In this document: one piece after another, positions 43,154 to 52,920 of the stretch
Layout: each line of letters starts with the position of its first letter
How positions within the stretch are numbered: position 1 is the stretch's first letter
Source of the DNA: Clavibacter michiganensis subsp. insidiosus
GTDB lineage: Bacteria > Actinomycetota > Actinomycetes > Actinomycetales > Microbacteriaceae
DNA length: 64,000 bases
Assembly (NCBI RefSeq): GCF_002240565.1
Contig: NZ_MZMO01000001.1
Location: 2,294,001-2,358,000, forward strand
Direction of reading: 5' to 3'
The notes under the pieces: generated by a model
What the model saw: the letters and a program-made list of their open reading frames with translations, nothing else
Database searches by the model: none
What the model was told of the DNA's origin: nothing
Program-made: the position numbers and the translations under genes

Positions 43154-44871
43154 CCGCGGCCACGGCCGGCGCCGCTCCCGGGCGGGACCCCGAGGCCGAC
43201 GCCCCGGAGACGCGCGCCCGCTACCGCCGCATCCTCCGCTTCGCCGCCTGGAACCTCGCGGTCACCTGGTGGTACGAGCTCTTCCTCCCCCGCGTCGGCC
43301 TCCGCCGCATCGCCGACCGCACGCGCACCCGGCGCATGAAGCTGTTCGCCCGCCGCTTCCGCGTGCTCGCGGTCGAGCTCGGCGGGCTCATGATCAAGGT
43401 CGGCCAGTTCATGTCGTCGCGCCTCGACGTGCTGCCGCCCGAGATCACGGCGGAGCTCGAGGACCTGCAGGACGAGGTGCCCGCCGTCCCGTTCCCCGAG
43501 ATCCGCGCCCTCGCCGAGCGCGAGCTGGGCATGCCGCTCGCCGCCGCGTTCGCCTGGGTCGACGAGACGCCCGTCGCCGCCGCGTCGCTCGGCCAGGCGC
43601 ACCGCGCGATCCTCGGCCCGATCGACTCCGCCGACACGGGCCTCACGGGCGCCGTCATCAAGGTGCAGCGGCCCGGCATCGACGACATCGTCCGCATCGA
43701 CCTCGCCGCCCTCCGCCGCATCGGCGGCTGGCTCACGCACGTCCGGCTCGTGTCCGACCGCGTGGACGCACCCGCGCTCGTCGAGGAGTTCGCCGAGACG
43801 AGCCTCGAGGAGATCGACTACCTGCACGAGGCCCGCAGCTCGGCCCGCTTCCAGGAGATGTTCGCCGCCGACGAGCGCGTGGCCGTGCCCGAGATCGTCT
43901 GGGAGCGCAGCACCCGGCGCGTGCTCACGCTCGAGGACGTCACCGCCATCAAGATCACCGACCACGCGGGGCTCCTCGCGGCCGGCATCGACCCCGTCGA
44001 CGTCGCGCCCGTGTTCGCCGCCGTGATGTTCGACCAGCTCTTCGCCGACGGCTTCTTCCACGCGGATCCGCACCCCGGCAACGTCTTCGTCACGCCCGTG
44101 ACGGACGGCTCCGTCGAGCAGGGCTGGACCCTCACCTTCATCGACTTCGGGATGATGGGCGAGGTGCCGCCGAGCACGCGACGGGGCCTCCGCAAGATGC
44201 TCATCGCCGCCGCCTCGCGCGACGGCAAGGGGCTCGTCGACGCGGCCCGCGACATCGGCGTGCTGCTGCCGTCGGCTGACACCACGCAGCTCGAGCTCGC
44301 CATGACGCGCCTCTTCGCCCGCTTCGGCGGCCTGGGCTTCGCGGAGCTGCGTGAGGTCGATCCGCGGGAGTTCCGCGCGTTCGCGAACGAGTTCCAGGAG
44401 GTGGTGCGCACCCTGCCGTTCCAGCTGCCGGACGACTTCCTGCTCATCATCCGCGCGATGTCGCTGACGTCGGGCGTGTGCAGCGCGCTGGATCCCGCGT
44501 TCAACCTCTGGGACTCCGTCGAGCCGTACGCGCAGCGCCTCATCCGGGAGGAGCGCGGCAACGTCGTGCGCGACCTCGGCACCCGCGTCTCGGACACCGC
44601 CGGCACGCTGGCCCGTCTGCCGGGCCGCGTCGACGCGCTGCTCACGCGCATCGACGACGGCGCCCTGCCCATCAGCGATCCCACGCTCGAGCGCCGCGTC
44701 GGCGCCCTCGAGCGCACCCTGCGCCGCGCGGTCTCCGCGCTCGTCTTCGGCGGCCTCCTCGCGGGCGGCGTGCTCCTCCGCCCGGACGACGAGGTGCTCG
44801 GCACCGTGCTGCTGGTCGTCGCGGTGATCCCGCTCGCGCAGGCCGTCCTCCCGGGCCGCCGCGGCCGCTGA
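43150..44871 (+). CDS. ABC1/AarF (UbiB-family) atypical kinase
   Basis: A 573-residue atypical protein-kinase-like ATPase. Diagnostic motifs are GGLMIKVGQFMSSR (KxGQ), AAASLGQAHRA (Ala-rich loop), the substitute catalytic region FFHADPHPGNVFV and the metal-binding DFGMMGE. Two C-terminal membrane helices (about 525-570) anchor it. UbiB/Coq8 relatives support quinone or lipid handling; in actinobacteria the target is unclear. The GTG start overlaps the PadR stop, suggesting PadR control of the pair. Confidence 0.93.
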   Translation: MTAATAGAAPGRDPEADAPETRARYRRILRFAAWNLAVTWWYELFLPRVGLRRIADRTRTRRMKLFARRFRVLAVELGGLMIKVGQFMSSRLDVLPPEITAELEDLQDEVPAVPFPEIRALAERELGMPLAAAFAWVDETPVAAASLGQAHRAILGPIDSADTGLTGAVIKVQRPGIDDIVRIDLAALRRIGGWLTHVRLVSDRVDAPALVEEFAETSLEEIDYLHEARSSARFQEMFAADERVAVPEIVWERSTRRVLTLEDVTAIKITDHAGLLAAGIDPVDVAPVFAAVMFDQLFADGFFHADPHPGNVFVTPVTDGSVEQGWTLTFIDFGMMGEVPPSTRRGLRKMLIAAASRDGKGLVDAARDIGVLLPSADTTQLELAMTRLFARFGGLGFAELREVDPREFRAFANEFQEVVRTLPFQLPDDFLLIIRAMSLTSGVCSALDPAFNLWDSVEPYAQRLIREERGNVVRDLGTRVSDTAGTLARLPGRVDALLTRIDDGALPISDPTLERRVGALERTLRRAVSALVFGGLLAGGVLLRPDDEVLGTVLLVVAVIPLAQAVLPGRRGR

Positions 44872-45365
44872 GCCGCGGGCGTCGGCGTCGGGCCTGTCCG
44901 CTCGGCGTCGGTCGTGACGCCGCGTGACGCCCCTCCCGTGGCCCTCCCGGATCGCCCGCCTACGGTGAGCGCACCGACCCGACGGACCGAGGACACACCA
45001 TGACCGACACCACCATCCGGGCGCAGATCGCCGACTTCGACCGCGGCTTCGCGGAGCAGATCGGGCCGGACCTGTCGGCCGTGTTCGCGGCGGAGCAGGA
45101 GGCGCTCCGGGCGGAGGGCGTCCCCGACGGCGCGGTCGCCCCCGGCGACGCCCTCCCCGCGGCGACCCTCGTCGATCCCGACGGCGCGGACGTCGACCTG
45201 CACGCCGCCCTCGGTCCCGGTCCCGCGGTGGTCGTGCTGTACCGCGGCGCCTGGTGCCCGTACTGCAACCTGACCCTCCGGCAGTACCAGGCCGAGCTGC
45301 TGCCCGCCCTGGGCGAGCGCGGCGCGACGCTCGTCGCCGTGAGCCCTCAGACGCCCGAGGGCAGC

Positions 45366-45371
45366 GCTAGG
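45366..45371. repeat. Target site duplication, left copy
   Basis: GCTAGG directly before the IS left end; identical to 46440-46445. Confidence 0.88.
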
Positions 45372-46439
45372 TGTACTGAGTCATCACGTTGGTGACACTC
45401 GGGCCGCGGGCGTCAGCCCGTGGCCCGAGTGGATTCGTTCAGTGTTGTAGTGCTGGATCCACGGATCAAGGGCGTCGGTTCTGGCTTGGTTGCTGGTGAA
45501 GGGTTGCCGGTAGGCCCACTCGGTCGCGAGGGTGCGGTTGAAGCGTTCGACCTTGCCGTTCTGCCAGGGGCAGTGCGGGCGGATGAACTTCTGCCTCGCA
45601 CCGAGCTGCGTGACCGCGTTCTGGAACGCGGCCGAGTGCCGGTAGGCGAACGCGTTGTCCGTCAGGACCCGTTCGATGCGGGTGATGCCGTGCTCGGCGA
45701 AGTACGCCGCGGCCCGGGTCAGGAACCCTGCCGCGGTCACGCCCTTCTCGTCCGGGTGGATCTCCGCGTAGGCGAGGCGGGTGTGGTCATCGACCACGGC
45801 GTGGACGTAATCGAACCCGATCCCACGACCACGAACCTGTTCGCTGCGGCCATGCGCCCGCCAGCCGCCGCCGTCCGGGATCCGGCCGAGCTTCTTCACG
45901 TCGACGTGGATCAGGTCGCCGGGATGCTCATGCTCGTACCGGTTTGCCGTCGACCGGGATGCCCGGATCACGGCCCCGGTGACGGGGTCCAACCATGCCA
46001 ACGGCGGTGCCCCGTGCCGCCGCAGGATGCGGGAGATCGTGCGGGCTGGAACACCGGTCACCGGCGCCAACCGGGCAGGACCTGATCGCAATCGGGTCCT
46101 CGCTTCCACGACGGCTCGTTCTCGTTCCGGGCTCGTCCTCGTCGGCACCCGTCTCGGCCTCGAGGACCGGTCCGACAAGCCTTCGAAGCCCTCGGACCGG
46201 AACCGATTCACCCACCGATGCGCGCACTGACGCGACACACCGAGTTCGCGCGCGACATGCGAGACCGGCCGACGATCCTCGACCACCCGCCGCACGAGGA
46301 GAACCCTCCCGTGAACCGTCAGACGAGCATTAGCGTGGGACATCGAGGCCTCCTGGCAGTGGCAGAACTAGACAGCTCCATCAAGCCAGGAGGCCTCCTC
46401 ACACGCCCCGAAGTGTCACCAACGTCATGGCCGGGTACA
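45372..46439 (-). mobile_element. IS481-family insertion sequence, 1,068 bp
   Basis: Imperfect terminal inverted repeats of about 32 bp both begin TGTAC and share ACGTTGGTGACACT (left 45372-45403, right 46407-46439). The element carries one intact transposase and is flanked by a perfect 6-bp duplication. IS1121-like elements of Clavibacter are a plausible match but this is recalled, not checked. Confidence 0.93.
45384..46343 (-). CDS. IS481-family transposase
   Basis: A 319-residue DDE transposase. N-terminal helix-turn-helix motifs (VSHVARELGVSRQCAHRWVNRF) precede an rve-type integrase core: the first Asp is in LIHVDVKK, the second in RVLTDNAFAY, and the Glu in KVERFNRTLATEW. Length and order are complete, so the enzyme is probably active. 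The stop codon lies inside the left inverted repeat. Confidence 0.95.
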   Translation of the reverse strand: MSHANARLTVHGRVLLVRRVVEDRRPVSHVARELGVSRQCAHRWVNRFRSEGFEGLSDRSSRPRRVPTRTSPERERAVVEARTRLRSGPARLAPVTGVPARTISRILRRHGAPPLAWLDPVTGAVIRASRSTANRYEHEHPGDLIHVDVKKLGRIPDGGGWRAHGRSEQVRGRGIGFDYVHAVVDDHTRLAYAEIHPDEKGVTAAGFLTRAAAYFAEHGITRIERVLTDNAFAYRHSAAFQNAVTQLGARQKFIRPHCPWQNGKVERFNRTLATEWAYRQPFTSNQARTDALDPWIQHYNTERIHSGHGLTPAARVSPT

Positions 46440-46445
46440 GCTAGG
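46440..46445. repeat. Target site duplication, right copy
   Basis: GCTAGG directly after the IS right end. Confidence 0.88.
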
Positions 46446-46769
46446 GCCGTCGAGGGCGGCGGGCTGGACTTCGCCGTGCTGTCGGATCCGTCTAACGCCT
46501 TCGTGCGCGCGCTCGGCCTCATGACCGAGCCGACCCCCGAGGCACGGGCGGCCCACGCGCGGCTCGGCTTCGACGTGGCCGACAGCAACGCCGATGGCAC
46601 GGGCGACATCCCGTTCCCGACCGTGATCGTCGTGGACGCCGAACGCCGCGTGACCTACGCGGACGTGCACGTCGACTACACGACGCGCACCGAGGTGCCG
46701 GATATCCTCGCGGCCGTCGACGCGGTGCTCGCCCGCTAGGCGGCACGGGCGAACATCCCCGGCAAAGCA

Positions 46770-46800
46770 GAAGGCCCGGTCTCGAGGAGACCGGGCCTTC
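46770..46800. terminator. Bidirectional hairpin terminator
   Basis: A perfect 14-bp stem (46770-46783 with 46787-46800), 3-nt loop, followed by a T-rich run on the plus strand. It separates the peroxiredoxin gene from the convergent tRNA. Confidence 0.88.
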
Positions 46801-46806
46801 ATCTTG

Positions 46807-46880
46807 TTGCGGGGGCAGGATTTGAACCTACGACCTCTGGGTTATGAGCCCAGCGAGCTACCGAACTGCTCCACCCCGCG
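46807..46880 (-). tRNA. Initiator tRNA-fMet (CAT anticodon)
   Basis: A 74-nt cloverleaf read on the minus strand, starting CGCGGGG and ending CCCCGCAA. The C1-A72 mismatch and the GGG/CCC anticodon stem (CTGGG-CTCATAA-CCCAG) mark it as the initiator. The T loop is TTCAAAT. The 3' CCA is not encoded (ACA follows the acceptor). Confidence 0.95.
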
Positions 46881-46971
46881 CTACGAGGAATACATTACCA
46901 GACCTCCGGAGTGCTCATGACCACCGGGAGGCTCCGGCCCGACCCCGCCGGCCGGATCCGCCTCCCGCACG

Positions 46972-47019
46972 AGGACGGCCCCGGTGGCACCCGCATCGCG
47001 GGGCCGCCGGGGCCGTCCT
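46972..47019 (-). terminator. Hairpin after UPF0182 gene
   Basis: A perfect 13-bp stem (46972-46984 with 47007-47019) with a 22-nt loop, just beyond the UPF0182 stop at 47036. Confidence 0.65.
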
Positions 47020-47035
47020 GGTGAGGAGCCGGGCG

Positions 47036-49966
47036 CTACTGCTGCTGGCTCAGCTCGTACGCGCGCTGCACGGCCTCGGTGAACCGCTGGTCCGCCTGCG
47101 CGGCGGCCACGAGGTCGCCGGATGCGTAGGCGGCCTGACGCTCCTGCAGCGCCGTGTTTGCCGCGTCGAGCGCCGCCTGCACGTCCTGCGCGGGCGCCGA
47201 GGGCGATGTCGTCGGCGCGGGCGTGGATCCCGTGCCCGCGTCCGTCCCGCCGTCGGCGGAACCGTCGTCCGCGGGCGTCGTGGGCACGTTCTCGTCGCCC
47301 GCCGTCGCACCCGAGTCGCCCCCGAAGATGCTGTCGAGGGCCGCGTCCAGCGTGTCCTCGAACGCGATCTTGTCACCGAAGGCCACCAGCACCTTGCGGA
47401 GCAGCGGGTAGCTCGTGTCGCCCGTGGACCGGACGTACACGGGCTGCACGTAGAGCAGGCCGCCGCCGACCGGGAGGGTCAGCAGGTTGCCGCGCACCAC
47501 GCTCGTGCGTCCGCCGCGCTCCAGCAGGTTGAGCTGGTTCGCCACGTTCGTGTCCGAGTTGAAGTTGTTCTGGATCTGCGTCGGCGCCGGGATGGTGTCG
47601 TCGTTCGGCAGCGTCAGCAGGCGCAGCTTCCCGTAGTCCGCCGCCTTCTCCCCCGCCACGTTCCCGGCGTCCGAGTCCACCCCGAGGTAGCCCGTGAGCA
47701 CGCTCCGGGAGGTGTCCTGCGTGGCCGGGGGGATGAACGTCGAGTACAGCGAGAACCGCGGGGCGTCCTGACCCGGCATCTGCATCGTCAGGTAGTACGG
47801 CGGCTGGAGGCTCGCCGGCGTGCCCGCCTCGGTGGTGGCCGTCGGGTCGTTCGGCGTGGTCCAGAGGTCCTGATTCGAGTAGATCGAGCCGGGATCGGTC
47901 ACGTGGTACTTGCCGAGGACCGCGCGCTGCACCTTGAACATGTCCGCGGGGAAGCGCAGGTGGCTCATGAGCTCGCCCGAGATGTCCGAGATCGGCTTGA
48001 GGGTGGAGGGGAACACCTTCTGCCACGTCTTGAGGATCGGGTCGTCGGTGTCCCACGCGTAGAGCGTGACCTTGCCGTCATATGCGTCGACCGTGGCCTT
48101 GACGGAGTTGCGGATGTAGTTGATCTGGTCCGTCGGCACGAGCGGCTGCGTCTGCTGCGAGTCCGCGATGAGGCGGCTCATGTCTTGGCGCTGCGAGTAG
48201 GGGTATTGATCGCTCGTCGTGTAGCCGTCGACGATCCACACCACGCGGCCGTCGACGACGCTGGGGTACGGGTCCTTGTCGATGGTGAGGTACGGCGCGA
48301 CCTTGCCGACGCGCTCCGCCGGGTCGCGGTCGTAGATGATCTGCGACTGGTCGTTGATCTGGTTGGCCAGGAAGATCTGCTCCGACTGGAACTTGAGCGC
48401 GTAGATGAGCCGCTTGAAGACGTTGTCGACCTTCGGCCCGCCGTCGCCCTGGAACGTCGTGTAGGTCTCGTCCGCGCCGTCGACGCCGGACGGGTAGTCC
48501 AACTCCACCTTGTCGCCCGACTCGGGTCCGCCGACGATGGAGTAGTCGGGCGAGTTCTCGCCGAAGTACACGCGCGGCTCGAAGTCGCCCAGGTCGCCCG
48601 AGGCGGGGATGCCCGACTCGAGGAACACGGGCTGGCCGTCGGACGTGCGCTGCGTGCCGTACGCCGCCACGAGCGAGTAGCCGTGCGTGTAGACGAGGTG
48701 CTGGTTGACCCACGAGGTGCCGGTGTTGGTGGGGCTCAGCTCGCGGACCGCGACCACCGTGTCCTGCACGCGGCCGTCGATCTGGTACCGGTCGACGTCG
48801 AGGTTGTTCCCGAACTGGTAGTACTGCCGGAACTGCTGCAGCTGGCTGAACGCGTCGCCCACGACGGCGGGGTCGAGGATGCGGATGTTCGCGGTCGTCG
48901 CGGCGTCCTCGCGGAGCGCGCCCGGCGTGGTGTCCGTGGTCGCGTCGTAGGGGATCTCCTCGATGTCCGCCAGACCGTAGGCTGCGCGGGTCGCCTCGAT
49001 GTTGCGCTCCAGGTACGTCGCCTCGAGCGAGCGCTCGTTGGGCTCCACCTGGAACCGCTGCACGATGGCCGGGTAGGCCGTGCCGATGAGGATACTGGCT
49101 ACGATGAGCCCGGCGGTCCCGATGATGGGCAGGCGCCAGCGGCCGATGGCGGCGGTGATGAGGAACAGCACCGCGACGACGATGGCGATGCCGGCGAGGA
49201 TCGTGCGGCCCGGGATCACGGCGTTGACGTCGGAGTACGCGGCACCGGTGAACAGCCCGCCGTTGGCCGTGTTGACCACGGAGGAGTACTGGTCGAGCCA
49301 GATGCTCACGCCCTGCAGCAGGAAGTAGACGCCCGCGGTGATCGCGATCTGGATGCGGGAGCTCTTCGAGATGCGCACCTCGCGGCCCGAGAACCGCACG
49401 GCGCCGTAGAGGTAGCTCGTGGCGAGCACGCCGAACATGGAGATGATGACGACGGCCGAGGCGAAGCCGACGACCGCGTGGTAGAAGGGCAGCTCGAACA
49501 GGTAGAACGACGTGTCGAGCCCGAACTGCGGATCGGTCGTGCCGGAGGGCGTGCGGTTGAGCCAGAGGAGCGTGCGCTGCCAGCCGCTCGACGCGGAGAC
49601 GCCCGCGAACAGGCCGAACACCGCGGGGATCGCGAACATGGCGAGGCGACGCAGCGGCTCGATGACCTGCTGGTAGCGGTCGAGCTGCGAGTTGAGCTTC
49701 GCGTAGACGGGCCGCGAGCGGTACGCGACCTGGATGCTCACGAACACCGGGATCGCCATGGCGAGGAACCCGATGAGGAACAGCGCGATGCCCGCGCCCC
49801 ACTGCGTGAGCAGCACCCCCAGGTAGCCCAGCTGGTCGTACCAGAGGACGTCGGCGTAGAACCCGGCGAAGATGAAGAACGCGATCACGAGGGCGGCGAT
49901 GATGGCCGCGGTTATGGCGAGGGGGGCTCGGCTCCGTCTGGCGGGCCGGGCGGATGTGCTTGTCAC
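47036..49966 (-). CDS. UPF0182 family membrane protein
   Basis: A 976-residue envelope protein. Seven hydrophobic segments occupy about residues 15-310 (the first ends FAGFYADVLWYDQLGY, a family motif). A large extracytoplasmic domain (about 320-870) and an acidic Gly/Thr/Asp-rich tail follow. The family is found in actinobacteria and some other lineages and has no assigned function; the homologous M. tuberculosis gene is Rv3193c. The GTG at 49966 begins MTSTSARPARRSRAP. Neighbours (PDZ protease, DUF2342) match the mycobacterial order. Confidence 0.92.
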   Translation of the reverse strand: MTSTSARPARRSRAPLAITAAIIAALVIAFFIFAGFYADVLWYDQLGYLGVLLTQWGAGIALFLIGFLAMAIPVFVSIQVAYRSRPVYAKLNSQLDRYQQVIEPLRRLAMFAIPAVFGLFAGVSASSGWQRTLLWLNRTPSGTTDPQFGLDTSFYLFELPFYHAVVGFASAVVIISMFGVLATSYLYGAVRFSGREVRISKSSRIQIAITAGVYFLLQGVSIWLDQYSSVVNTANGGLFTGAAYSDVNAVIPGRTILAGIAIVVAVLFLITAAIGRWRLPIIGTAGLIVASILIGTAYPAIVQRFQVEPNERSLEATYLERNIEATRAAYGLADIEEIPYDATTDTTPGALREDAATTANIRILDPAVVGDAFSQLQQFRQYYQFGNNLDVDRYQIDGRVQDTVVAVRELSPTNTGTSWVNQHLVYTHGYSLVAAYGTQRTSDGQPVFLESGIPASGDLGDFEPRVYFGENSPDYSIVGGPESGDKVELDYPSGVDGADETYTTFQGDGGPKVDNVFKRLIYALKFQSEQIFLANQINDQSQIIYDRDPAERVGKVAPYLTIDKDPYPSVVDGRVVWIVDGYTTSDQYPYSQRQDMSRLIADSQQTQPLVPTDQINYIRNSVKATVDAYDGKVTLYAWDTDDPILKTWQKVFPSTLKPISDISGELMSHLRFPADMFKVQRAVLGKYHVTDPGSIYSNQDLWTTPNDPTATTEAGTPASLQPPYYLTMQMPGQDAPRFSLYSTFIPPATQDTSRSVLTGYLGVDSDAGNVAGEKAADYGKLRLLTLPNDDTIPAPTQIQNNFNSDTNVANQLNLLERGGRTSVVRGNLLTLPVGGGLLYVQPVYVRSTGDTSYPLLRKVLVAFGDKIAFEDTLDAALDSIFGGDSGATAGDENVPTTPADDGSADGGTDAGTGSTPAPTTSPSAPAQDVQAALDAANTALQERQAAYASGDLVAAAQADQRFTEAVQRAYELSQQQ

Positions 49967-50116
49967 GTGTGTGCCTCAGAGTCGGGGACAGCGGAGTCCT
50001 CATCCTAGGCGGAGCGGTTGCCAGGGACCTGCGAGCGAGAGGCGGTCCGCGTCTGGTAAGGGCGCCCTCGCGACGACCGCGACGGCCGCTGTCCTCGGCG
50101 ACGCGTCGGCGACGCG

Positions 50117-51199
50117 TCAGCAGGTCGGGAGCGCGTCCAGGTCGCCGTCCGTGGAGATGGCGGCGAGCGCCGCGAGCGAGTCGTCGAGGGTCGACACGGC
50201 GAACACGCGGAGGCCGTCGGGCACGTGCCCGCGCACCTCGTCGCAGTTGTCGGTCGGCGCCAGGAAGTACCGGGCCCCCGCGCTCTCGGCGCCGTCGAGC
50301 TTCTGGCGGATCCCGCCGATCGGGCCGACGTGACCCCCCGCGTCGATCGTCCCCGTGCCCGCGATGTCCTTGCCGCCGGTGAGCGAGCCCTCCTCGAGCT
50401 TGTCCATGATCCCGAGCGCGAACATCATGCCGGCGCTCGGTCCGCCGACGTCGTCGAGCTGGATGTCGACCTCGAACGGGAACTCGTAGGAGGTGGAGGT
50501 GACGACGCCGATGACGGGACGGCCGTCGCGCGCGGCGGGGGTGACCTCGACCGTGCTGTCCTGGCCGTCGCGCGTGATCCCGAAGGACAGCGGCGTGCTC
50601 GTGCCCGCGGCGGCGACGCGCGCCTGCAGGTCGGCGAGGTCGGCGCCGTCGACCGTGCGGATCGCGTCGCCGGCGCGGAGGGCCCCTTCGGCCGAGGAGC
50701 CGTCGAGGACGCTCTGCACCTGGAGCGTGCGCGGCACGGCGATGCCGAGCTCGGTGAGGGCCGCGGCCACGGCGTCCTGCTGCGAGTCGGTCATCTGGAC
50801 CTGGTTCCGGGCGTCGCGCTGCTCGGCGGTCTGGTCGGCCGGGAAGACGGCCTCCATCGGCACGACGCTGCGGGTCGGGTCGAGCCAGGCGGAGACGACC
50901 GCGAACCAGTCCGGACGCTGCGCCGGGTTGCCGACGACGCTCACGGTGAGCATGTCGAGGCTGCCGTCGGTGGGGTACGTCGTGCGGTCGGGGATGGAGA
51001 TGAGAGGACGCTCGGTGCCCTCGTGGTCGCTCGTGCCGAGGGTGTCGAACACGGGACCCGGCTGCTCGATGACGTACGGCGACGGCATGAGGCCGAGCGC
51101 GAGGGCGAGCACGGCGCCCGTGCCGGCGAGCACGCGGCCGACACGGCGGCGGCGCGGGGGCCGGGGTGCGCGGGGGGCGTGCTGGGCGAACAGGCTCAT
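50117..51199 (-). CDS. PDZ-domain Lon-like serine protease (YlbL/Rv3194c type)
   Basis: A 360-residue membrane-anchored protease. One N-terminal helix (about 20-45), a PDZ domain (about 165-240, AEGALRAGDAIRTVDG), and a Lon-type S16 peptidase domain with the catalytic Ser in GGPSAGMMFAL and Lys in GGIRQKLDGA. The active site faces outside. In Bacillus YlbL takes part in degrading the cell-division inhibitor YneA; the target here is not known. Synteny with the UPF0182 and DUF2342 genes is conserved in actinobacteria. Confidence 0.92.
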   Translation of the reverse strand: MSLFAQHAPRAPRPPRRRRVGRVLAGTGAVLALALGLMPSPYVIEQPGPVFDTLGTSDHEGTERPLISIPDRTTYPTDGSLDMLTVSVVGNPAQRPDWFAVVSAWLDPTRSVVPMEAVFPADQTAEQRDARNQVQMTDSQQDAVAAALTELGIAVPRTLQVQSVLDGSSAEGALRAGDAIRTVDGADLADLQARVAAAGTSTPLSFGITRDGQDSTVEVTPAARDGRPVIGVVTSTSYEFPFEVDIQLDDVGGPSAGMMFALGIMDKLEEGSLTGGKDIAGTGTIDAGGHVGPIGGIRQKLDGAESAGARYFLAPTDNCDEVRGHVPDGLRVFAVSTLDDSLAALAAISTDGDLDALPTC

Positions 51200-51411
51200 C
51201 CGGGTGTCCTCGGTGTCGGGGCGCGTCGGGCCGGGAAACGGCCGGGCGACGGGCGTCGGGGCGGCCCTCGTGGCCGCTGTTCGCGGCGGGCGGAAGCCGC
51301 GGTGGCTCAGCCTAGGCGAATGCGGATGGGTTTCCCGTGGGCGCGGGCTACCGTGGATCCACCGGCCGCGGCACCGCGATCCGGACCCCCTCGACCCCCG
51401 GGAGACCCTCC

Positions 51412-52827
51412 ATGGCCGACGAGCCCACCCCGAATCCCGAGGACGAGTTCCGGCGCATGCTGGAGCGGTTCCTCGGCGCCGACGGGCAGATCGACCCGGA
51501 CAAGCTCGCGGGCGCCGCCGGGCTCCCGCAGGACCCCGAGATGGTCCGCCAGCTCCTCGCGCAGCTCCAGGGCGCGCTCGCCAACACGGGTGACGGCGTC
51601 GACTGGAAGGTGGCCCGCGAGGGCGCCCGGCAGCTCGCCGCCGCCGAGCAGACGCAGGTCACCGCCGCCGCGTCCGCGCCCCTCGACCAGGCGTTCCAGG
51701 TCGCCGCGCTCTGGCTGGACGAGGTCACCTACGTCAGCCAGCTCACCGTCGCGCCGCGCCTCATCACCCGCGCGCAGTGGACCGAGCTCACCATGCCCGT
51801 GTGGACGCAGCTCGCGGAGCCCGTCGCGCTCAGCATCGCCGACTCGCTCACCGAGGTGCTCCAGCAGAACGCGCCCGAGGAGATGCAGGGCATGGTGGCC
51901 GGCGCCGGTCGCATGGTGCGCAACCTCGGCGGCACCCTCTTCGCCATGCAGCTCGGCCAGGTGGTCGGGCAGCTGTCCACCGAGGTCGTCTCGGGCGGCG
52001 ACGTCGGCATCCCGCTCCTCGACGACCAGCAGGCCGCGCTCCTGCCGCAGAACGTCCAGGCGTTCGGCGAGGGGATCGACGTCTCCGACGACCAGGTGCA
52101 GATCTACCTCGCCGTCCGCGAGCTCGCCCACGCGCGCCTGTTCCGCCACGCGCGCTGGCTGCGGCTGCAGCTCATCTCCTCCATCACGGAGTTCGCGAAG
52201 GGCGTGCACATCGACACCGACCGGCTCGAGTCGCTCGCCGAGGGCTTCGACCCGTCGAACCCCGAGGAGCTCCGGCAGGCCATGGTCGACGGATCCCTCA
52301 TCCCGCCGAAGACGGACGCGCAGCTCGCCGCCCTCGCGCGCCTCGAGACGATGCTCGCGCTCATCGAGGGCTGGGTGGACGTGGTCACGGCCGCGGCCAC
52401 CGTGCGCCTCCCCCGCGCGTCGGCGATCGCCGAGACCGTGCGTCGCCGCCGCGCGACGGGCGGCCCCGCCGAGTCCGCCTTCGCGACGCTCGTGGGCCTC
52501 GAGCTCCGGCCGCGCCGCCTGCGCGAGGCCGCGGCCATGTGGCAGGCCGTCACCGACGGCGTCGGGGCGGAGCAGCGCGACGCGCTGTGGTCGCACCCCG
52601 ACGTGCTGCCCACCTCCGAGGACATCGACGCGCCGCACGCGCTCGTCGCCCGCCTCACTCAGGGCGAGCCCGAGCCCGACGAGGTCGACCAGGCGCTCGA
52701 GGACCTGCTGAGCGGATCCGACGCCGGACGCCCCGTGGAGGACGGCCAGGGACGGGCGACCGAGCCGGGCGAGACGCCGGACGACGGACCCGACGACGCA
52801 CCCGGGACGGATCCGCGTCCCGTCTGA
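51412..52827 (+). CDS. DUF2342 zinc-dependent metalloprotease-like protein
   Basis: A 471-residue protein. The central region has AVRELAHARLFRHARWLRLQL, the His-rich stretch that defines this family's proposed metal site (an atypical H-x(6)-H spacing rather than HExxH). GWVDVVTAAATVRLPRASAIAET and RPRRLREAAAMWQAV follow. The C-terminus is acidic and Pro/Gly-rich. Named in databases as zinc metalloprotease or F420-associated protein, without proof of activity. The ATG at 51412 has GGGAGACC upstream. It is homologous to Rv3195. Confidence 0.87.
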   Translation: MADEPTPNPEDEFRRMLERFLGADGQIDPDKLAGAAGLPQDPEMVRQLLAQLQGALANTGDGVDWKVAREGARQLAAAEQTQVTAAASAPLDQAFQVAALWLDEVTYVSQLTVAPRLITRAQWTELTMPVWTQLAEPVALSIADSLTEVLQQNAPEEMQGMVAGAGRMVRNLGGTLFAMQLGQVVGQLSTEVVSGGDVGIPLLDDQQAALLPQNVQAFGEGIDVSDDQVQIYLAVRELAHARLFRHARWLRLQLISSITEFAKGVHIDTDRLESLAEGFDPSNPEELRQAMVDGSLIPPKTDAQLAALARLETMLALIEGWVDVVTAAATVRLPRASAIAETVRRRRATGGPAESAFATLVGLELRPRRLREAAAMWQAVTDGVGAEQRDALWSHPDVLPTSEDIDAPHALVARLTQGEPEPDEVDQALEDLLSGSDAGRPVEDGQGRATEPGETPDDGPDDAPGTDPRPV

Positions 52828-52920
52828 CGCGCTCCCCGCTCCCCCGCCGGGCCGGCGCCGGCCCGGCGGCCTGTGGACGCGGCCTGCGGGCGACCGACAC
52901 GTCGGGCACTCTCCGCGCCC

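Larger units (their letters stand above)
45000..46739 (+). pseudogene. Peroxiredoxin-like gene interrupted by an IS481 element
   Basis: The 5' part (45000-45371) encodes an AhpC/TSA-type redoxin with VVLYRGAWCPYCNLTLRQYQ (CxxC active site) up to PEGSA. The 3' part (46440-46739) encodes LDFAVLSDPSNAFVRALGL through PTVIVVDAERRVTYADVHVDYTTR. Removing the 1,068-bp element and one copy of GCTAGG joins them exactly in frame (PEGSARAVEGGG) as a 221-residue protein. No other lesion is visible, so the insertion is recent. As it stands the product would lack the C-terminal half of the fold. A terminator follows the stop. Confidence 0.93.

Noticed and set aside
46218..46739. A plus-strand frame starting inside the IS and running into the peroxiredoxin 3' half, as a fusion gene.
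   Set aside because: The start lies in transposase antisense sequence and the frame is explained by the interrupted gene.
46844..50008. A 1,054-codon plus-strand frame opposite the UPF0182 gene.
   Set aside because: Composition is Arg/Val/Glu/Asp repeats typical of antisense shadows in GC-rich DNA, with no motif.
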